Below, piece after piece: positions 20,175-24,292 of a DNA stretch of 24,292 nucleotides. Numbering within the stretch: position 1 is the stretch's first letter; the number at the start of each line of letters is the position of its first letter. The stretch is taken from contig FTLJ01000218.1 in NCBI GenBank assembly GCA_900155495.1, positions 1 through 24,292 on the forward strand, read 5' to 3'. The stretch is from Porogramme epimiltina (taxonomy: Eukaryota > Basidiomycota > Agaricomycetes > Polyporales > Polyporaceae). The position numbers were made by a program, and so were the translations under genes. Under the pieces are notes generated by a model. The model searched no databases, was not told the DNA's origin, and was given only the letters and a program-made list of their open reading frames with translations.

Positions 20175-20965
20175 GGTTCCCTCGGAGGCGCCAGTCACTG
20201 CACAAGAGGATGCGTTGAAGTACGCTACGTGGGTGCCAGCTGTTCCGGCTCTTCTGAAGGTAAGCGTTTTTCCTACTTCGTACCTCGATGAAAGTATAAT
20301 ACACCACCTTGCAGAATATTCAACACACGCTCCTCTGGGCGATCAATAGGGTCAGGAAGCTATCAACGCGTGTGCACAAACGAGTTGCAATCATTATGGG
20401 CGTGATAAGCACCACTAGATGGCAATTACTTGGATTCCTGCTCGCGCTGACTGTCGTCACACTCCAGGCGCACGCTATGACGTCATTCCAAGCCGCCGCC
20501 ATTGAGGTGCGTCTCTTCCTCTCATCCTGCCTCGACCGGACCATTGTTCGTGCGCCCGGCGCACGGCGATGAACCCACAGGACCAGTTCATCCTCGCGAG
20601 CGTCCTCTCCCACCCCGACATGAACCTCGCCCACCTCCTCGTCGCGTTCAACATCTTCGCCGATATCCGCCGCCCGTTCGCCCAGGGCATGCAACGCGCC
20701 TCCGACGAGAATGGACACCTGTTCCAGCTCCGCCGCGTCGGGTGGGAGAACATCACGCCCGCTGAGAGCACGGCGGGCGCGTTCCCACCGGAGTGGCCCG
20801 GTGGTGGCGCCGAGGCTGGAAGAGGAGGGCGAGTGGGCGTTGACGGCTGGGAGCATCACTGCTAGCCGGGAACGGGTACTGGAGATGGTGGACGAGGTGT
20901 TCGCCTCTTTGGAGCAGCAGAAGGATATCGATGGAGTGCTGCCGACGTTGAGTGTTCACATGTAG
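20175..20965 (+). pseudogene. FAD-dependent monooxygenase (salicylate-hydroxylase type), 5'-truncated copy 2
   Basis: C-terminal third of a flavoprotein aromatic hydroxylase. Blocks: 20175-20259 (VTAQEDALKYATWVPAVPAL), 20315-20401 (LLWAINRVRKLSTRVHKRVA), 20468-20506 (AHAMTSFQAAAIE) and 20581-20965 (DQFILASVLSHPDMNLAHLL, IFADIRRPFAQGMQRA, VGWENITPAESTAG, then LEMVDEVFASLEQQ). Introns have gt-ag borders. The N-terminal GxGxxG FAD fold is absent, since the fragment starts right behind the ZIP-B end. The GD of the FAD-contacting GDAAH motif is lost at the 20401/20468 junction. One frameshift at about 20795-20805 separates PPEWP from APRLEEEGEWAL. It is a pseudogene that decayed more slowly than copy 1. 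Confidence 0.75.
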
Positions 20966-21332
20966 CATTATACATGAAATGGTATAGGCCACGCCCCTTC
21001 GCAGACGAGAACGCTGTTTGTCCGGGCACTTCTTGACTGACTTGGTGTCAATGTATGTACAGTAGTAGTATAACAAAACCATATCGTTACATTTCCACCT
21101 CAACATTTGAATGCTAAGCCGAGCCTCTCATGGAAACGGTTCCCATAAATCGTGGTGATTACTGTGTAGAAACAAAACACACCTCACAACCGGCATTCAA
21201 CGCCCAAAAAAATGCGTGAAACACAAGGCAAGTAAAATCCTTTTCATCGCCTTGCCTTCTCAGATCGATACATCTATTGAAGAGCGTGGGGAAGAATATA
21301 GATCAGAAATGCGTAATATGACCTAGGATGAG
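20966..21332. other. Spacer between monooxygenase fragment 2 and the NLR-3 3' end
   Basis: No gene seen. Homologous along its length to 10299-10576, so it marks the same boundary of the duplicated unit. It likely includes the NLR-3 3' untranslated region. Confidence 0.7.
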
Positions 21333-24249
21333 TTAATTATCTGATGCATCAACAATTACAAGTCGTCCTTCGTTCGTCGCAAGTGCGATACTGTGCCCGC
21401 GAATGTCCCAGCCACCTCGTGAAGGGAGAAATCCAGCTGAAGGAATGTACCTGTAGCCAGGTGGAAGCCACCGCACTCGACGACGTCCCCCACCAGGGTC
21501 CACGCGCCAAATCCACCCGTCAAACCCCACGTAATAGTTCTGAAGCTCAGAAGAAAGAGCAGGCACTCCCTGTTTCGGTTGGGGGGCGTCCTCACGCTGC
21601 GCTGAAAGCGGCCAGTGCTCAGGGGATGGGATTGGGGCGTACCCCTCGTAGGTCACGACGGCGCGGTTGTCGGTGGAGAACGCGATGCGGTCGGGGTGCC
21701 TACTTGGCGTGTTGACATTGAATTTGCCTAGGAAGCGGGGTGCACGACTGTCATCGAGCTGGTTCTGGGTCATAGGATCTTCCACCGTTGAATGTGTGTG
21801 ATCCTGAAGGAGAGCAGAGACGTCCCAGATAGAAACGTTTCCTTCCTCGTTTGCTGAAAGGAGGCGCGATTTATCCAGAGAGAAAGAGAAGGTTACGATT
21901 CCGCGGCCAAGGGTTATCTTCGACTTCCAGAGGACGGTGTTGGATGTGGTATCGCATATGCTCATGACACCAAAAGGTTCTGGGAGGACAGTCAGGAACA
22001 AGGTTCAGTTATCTTCCACTTCACGAAATCGATACACCACTGAGGGTGACTCACCTGACGATGAGATGAGGACATGATCACTACCCCCGGGAAGCACCGC
22101 CAAAACATCGATTGTCATTATAGATTCCGTGACCTTGTATATCACCATCCACGCCTTCGTCTCCGCATTCCACGCTTGCACCGTATGCCATGAGCACGAA
22201 ACGAGACGCCGCGAGTTCGAGGTGAAGGCGGTCTGCTTCACCGGTGAATCCTTGTGTCCGTGAAGCACCGTTCCGGAATAGTTGTTGTTCTCCCTTTGAT
22301 GGTATAGGTCAATCGAGTTGTCCTCCCAGCCGGAGAGCGCGAGGCGAGACCCGTCAGCGGACCATGTCAACGCAACGTTTTGTGGATCGAGGGAAGCGGT
22401 TTTCGGATGCGGCACGGTCAAGACGGCCTTGGACGACGACGACACGACGTCCCAGAGCTGGACCGTCCCGTCTTCATGTGCGACAGCCAGGATGTCGTCG
22501 GCGTGATGCGCGAACGCGACCGCAACCGCGCCCACCAATGTCTGGACGGTGCCGCTCGTCGGTGCAGAGTCGCCTGAGACCGTGGGGAGGCTGGCGTGCA
22601 ACATGGCTGTGTCCCATGTGTGTGCGACTCTGCCATAGCAGGATACGATATTTGCGCCGTCGGAGGAAAATCTCAAGTGGCCAGTGATTGCACTCCCTAT
22701 AATAGGCTCAGATTCTCCAAGCAGCTCTCCTGTGATGTGGTCCCAAAGTATGAGAATCCAGTATTCTCCAAAGTTAACGGTGCACTCGACGGCGAGGGAG
22801 GAACCGTCAGGGGAGAAGTCGAGTGCCACCACGTGACCCCAGCGGTCCGGCATGTTCAGCTGTATAAGGGGATGGAACTCTGAGGAGTGGTCGACGGCCC
22901 ACAAAGCGACTTTCTCGTTGTATTTGCAGCATACTGCGACTGTTCCGTCATCAGGAGAAATGGCAACGGGGCCGACCTCGAAGTCTTGCTCGAGCGTGCG
23001 GACTTTAGAAGTGTCTGAGAGCGTCCAGATTTTGCACGTCTTGTCGTCACCGCTTCCGGAGACCAAAAAGGATCCGTCGCGCGAGAATGCTACGGAGGCT
23101 ATCCGATCAGAATGCCCTTCAAGGGTGGCTATAAGCTGGACCTCCTCAGATTCCATATTCCACAATTTGATTGTATAGGGCTTCTCGGAGGTTGACACGG
23201 CATAGTTTCCGTGGTGCGAGGAGGCCACGGAGTATAACCGCTCTGACTTAGGCGTGTTTGAACGGAGCTGCTGCGAGTGGAGACATACTCCCGTTTGAGC
23301 ATCCAATACAAAAAGCTCCCTGTTGGCTACCCCGGCAAGTATATCCTTCCCATTAGGCGAGAACGCGATGCTCGTGACCCGTTCCTCCTGCTTGAGCACA
23401 AGGAGTTCCTCTCCTGTGTGAACGTCCCAGAGACGGATAGTCCGGTCGTCAGACGCAGTGACCACGCGTTCGTTGTCCGGAGAATAATCCACGCATGTGA
23501 CATCGCGAGTATGGCCCTCCATGGTGGTAACGTGTGCGCTCCAACGGGTCGGTAACCCAACAGGGATGGTGATCTTCCCATCAAAGTCATGCTCATACAC
23601 CCTGCGCAGGGTAGAGCTTGAGGGGAGGAATGGAAGGCCGGATGTGTACACCGCCGAGGCAGTGGTCATGAAGGCTACATAACACTGGCGAGTCATGCGT
23701 TCACAGTCGGACAATAAGTCAACCGTATCTTCGGGCACCTCGAGGGAGACGGTCTAATGAGGCAGTCATGAAAGGGATTTTAGTATGTAACTCCTCATTT
23801 GATGGCGTAGTACATACCAGTAGAGTCTGTTGGGCCACTCGTAAAGCTTGCACGGCGACGAACATCTCGCCGATGAAGCTGAGTCCCTCGAGCCAGTGCA
23901 GCATTTGCTTCTCGCAGAATGTGTTCAAAAGACAGAGAATTTCCTCGTCGACGGTGGATTTGCTGAGATGGAATGCCCAGTGGCGCAAAGCGTATTGAAC
24001 ATGTGAAGGTAGATGCGCGTGGGCACGCGCCCCAAGATCGGGAATTTCCTTGTTGGTGAAAGAAATTTGGTCAGGGGTGATTTGACAGATGTTCTTGCAG
24101 AGTGCGGATGACATTGTCTCGAAGCAGCGCTTTGCGAAGAGCGAATGGTGGTCCCGAGGATTAATCGCTAGCTTAGGATTTGTGTTGGCGAGGATGAAAT
24201 CAGGGAATGAGGGATGGATGACCTGTATGACTCCGTCTCTGGACTGCGG
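21333..24249 (-). CDS. NLR-3: 3' half of a NACHT-WD40 protein, complete C-terminus, interrupted on its 5' side
   Basis: Coding blocks are 24249-23818 (NACHT-to-WD linker: PQSRDGVIQVIHPSFPDFIL, RYALRHWAFHLS-like helices), 23753-22055 and 21979-21333, with phases consistent and gt-ag introns (gtatgt at 23817; gtgagt at 22054). It carries about fourteen WD40-like repeats, enough for two seven-bladed propellers: GHTRDVTCVDYSPDNERVVT, TIRLWD, TCKIWT, ALDFSPDGSSLAVE, GTVQLWD, TVQAWNAET, NVSIWDVSALLQD, ending GRLVIVDASDN. This is the only copy here with an unbroken WD region and so gives the reference for what NLR-1 and NLR-2 lost. Upstream of P in the LPQS motif homology stops at 24250 and an in-frame stop lies a few codons further on. 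The P-loop half must be outside the window or absent. Confidence 0.85.
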
Positions 24250-24292
24250 CACTAGTGGACACCACTTTTATGATAAAACACAGGCCTTACGC
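24250..24292. mobile_element. Probable terminus of another CACTA-type element interrupting NLR-3
   Basis: Exactly where NLR-3 homology ends, the plus strand begins CACTAGTGGACACCAC and continues AT-rich to the window end. The first five bases are the CACTA signature and face outward from the gene, as expected for the left end of an insertion. The sequence after CACTA differs from that of the 12186-13508 element, so it would be a different family. Only one end is in view; the other end and the duplication cannot be tested here. Confidence 0.45.

Larger units (their letters stand above)
1..24292. other. Tandem segmental duplication of an NLR / ZIP / monooxygenase unit
   Basis: Gene order and orientation repeat: NLR minus, spacer, ZIP plus, monooxygenase fragment plus, spacer, NLR minus. 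Stop codons of NLR-2 and NLR-3 lie 10756 bp apart. From the NLR-1 start to the NLR-2 stop is 6100 bp against 4391 bp in the next unit; the 889-bp MITE plus the extra 8639-9920 material account for most of the difference. Coding and non-coding parts are both homologous, so this is duplicated DNA and not just a gene family. Confidence 0.8.

Noticed and set aside
20569..20865. MNPQDQFILASV... as a separate small gene
   Set aside because: The apparent start lies in the intron just before the DQFILASVL exon of the monooxygenase fragment; the ending is a frameshifted tail.

Overview
The window is nuclear DNA of a filamentous fungus, almost certainly a basidiomycete (Agaricomycetes; a Polyporales-type genome is my best guess, by inference). 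The signs are many short introns (49-64 nt) with GT-AG or GC-AG borders, NACHT-WD40 genes with a helical N-terminal domain of the kind common in Agaricomycetes, fungal ZIP-type metal transporter remnants, and several DNA-transposon insertions. No rRNA, tRNA, CRISPR or bacterial-style operon was seen.

The layout is a tandem segmental duplication. One unit reads, left to right: an NLR-like NACHT-WD40 gene on the minus strand, an intergenic spacer, a ZIP transporter on the plus strand, then the 3' part of an FAD-dependent monooxygenase (salicylate-hydroxylase type) on the plus strand. Unit 1 holds NLR-1 (17-4477), ZIP-A (about 6951-8638), an extra partial ZIP-C (about 9390-9920) and monooxygenase fragment 1 (9926-10298). 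Unit 2 holds NLR-2 (10577-16942), ZIP-B (about 18433-20157) and monooxygenase fragment 2 (20175-20965). A third unit starts at 21333 with the 3' half of NLR-3. The spacers of the units are also visibly homologous: 10310-10576 matches 21050-21332, and 4800-5100 matches 17350-17600.

The three NLR paralogues are each damaged in a different way. NLR-1 has an intact N-terminus and NACHT but loses its last WD repeats at the left window edge, where its reading frame runs into foreign sequence. NLR-2 is split by a 1.3-kb CACTA-like element (12186-13508) inside the WD40 region. Removing the element with one copy of a 3-bp duplication restores the frame. NLR-3 is cut at 24250 by sequence that again begins CACTA, so its N-terminal half is not in view. 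A separate Tc1/mariner-like MITE (5331-6219, TA duplication, 31-bp perfect terminal inverted repeats) sits in the unit-1 spacer and is absent from unit 2.

The ZIP and monooxygenase copies are all decayed by frameshifts, missing exons and chimeric junctions. The NLRs are the best preserved genes. By family knowledge they act as cytosolic sensors of non-self recognition: WD40 propellers sense, NACHT oligomerises, and the helical N-terminus signals or targets membranes. The locus looks like an NLR birth-and-death site in which transposons are producing variant-length receptors.
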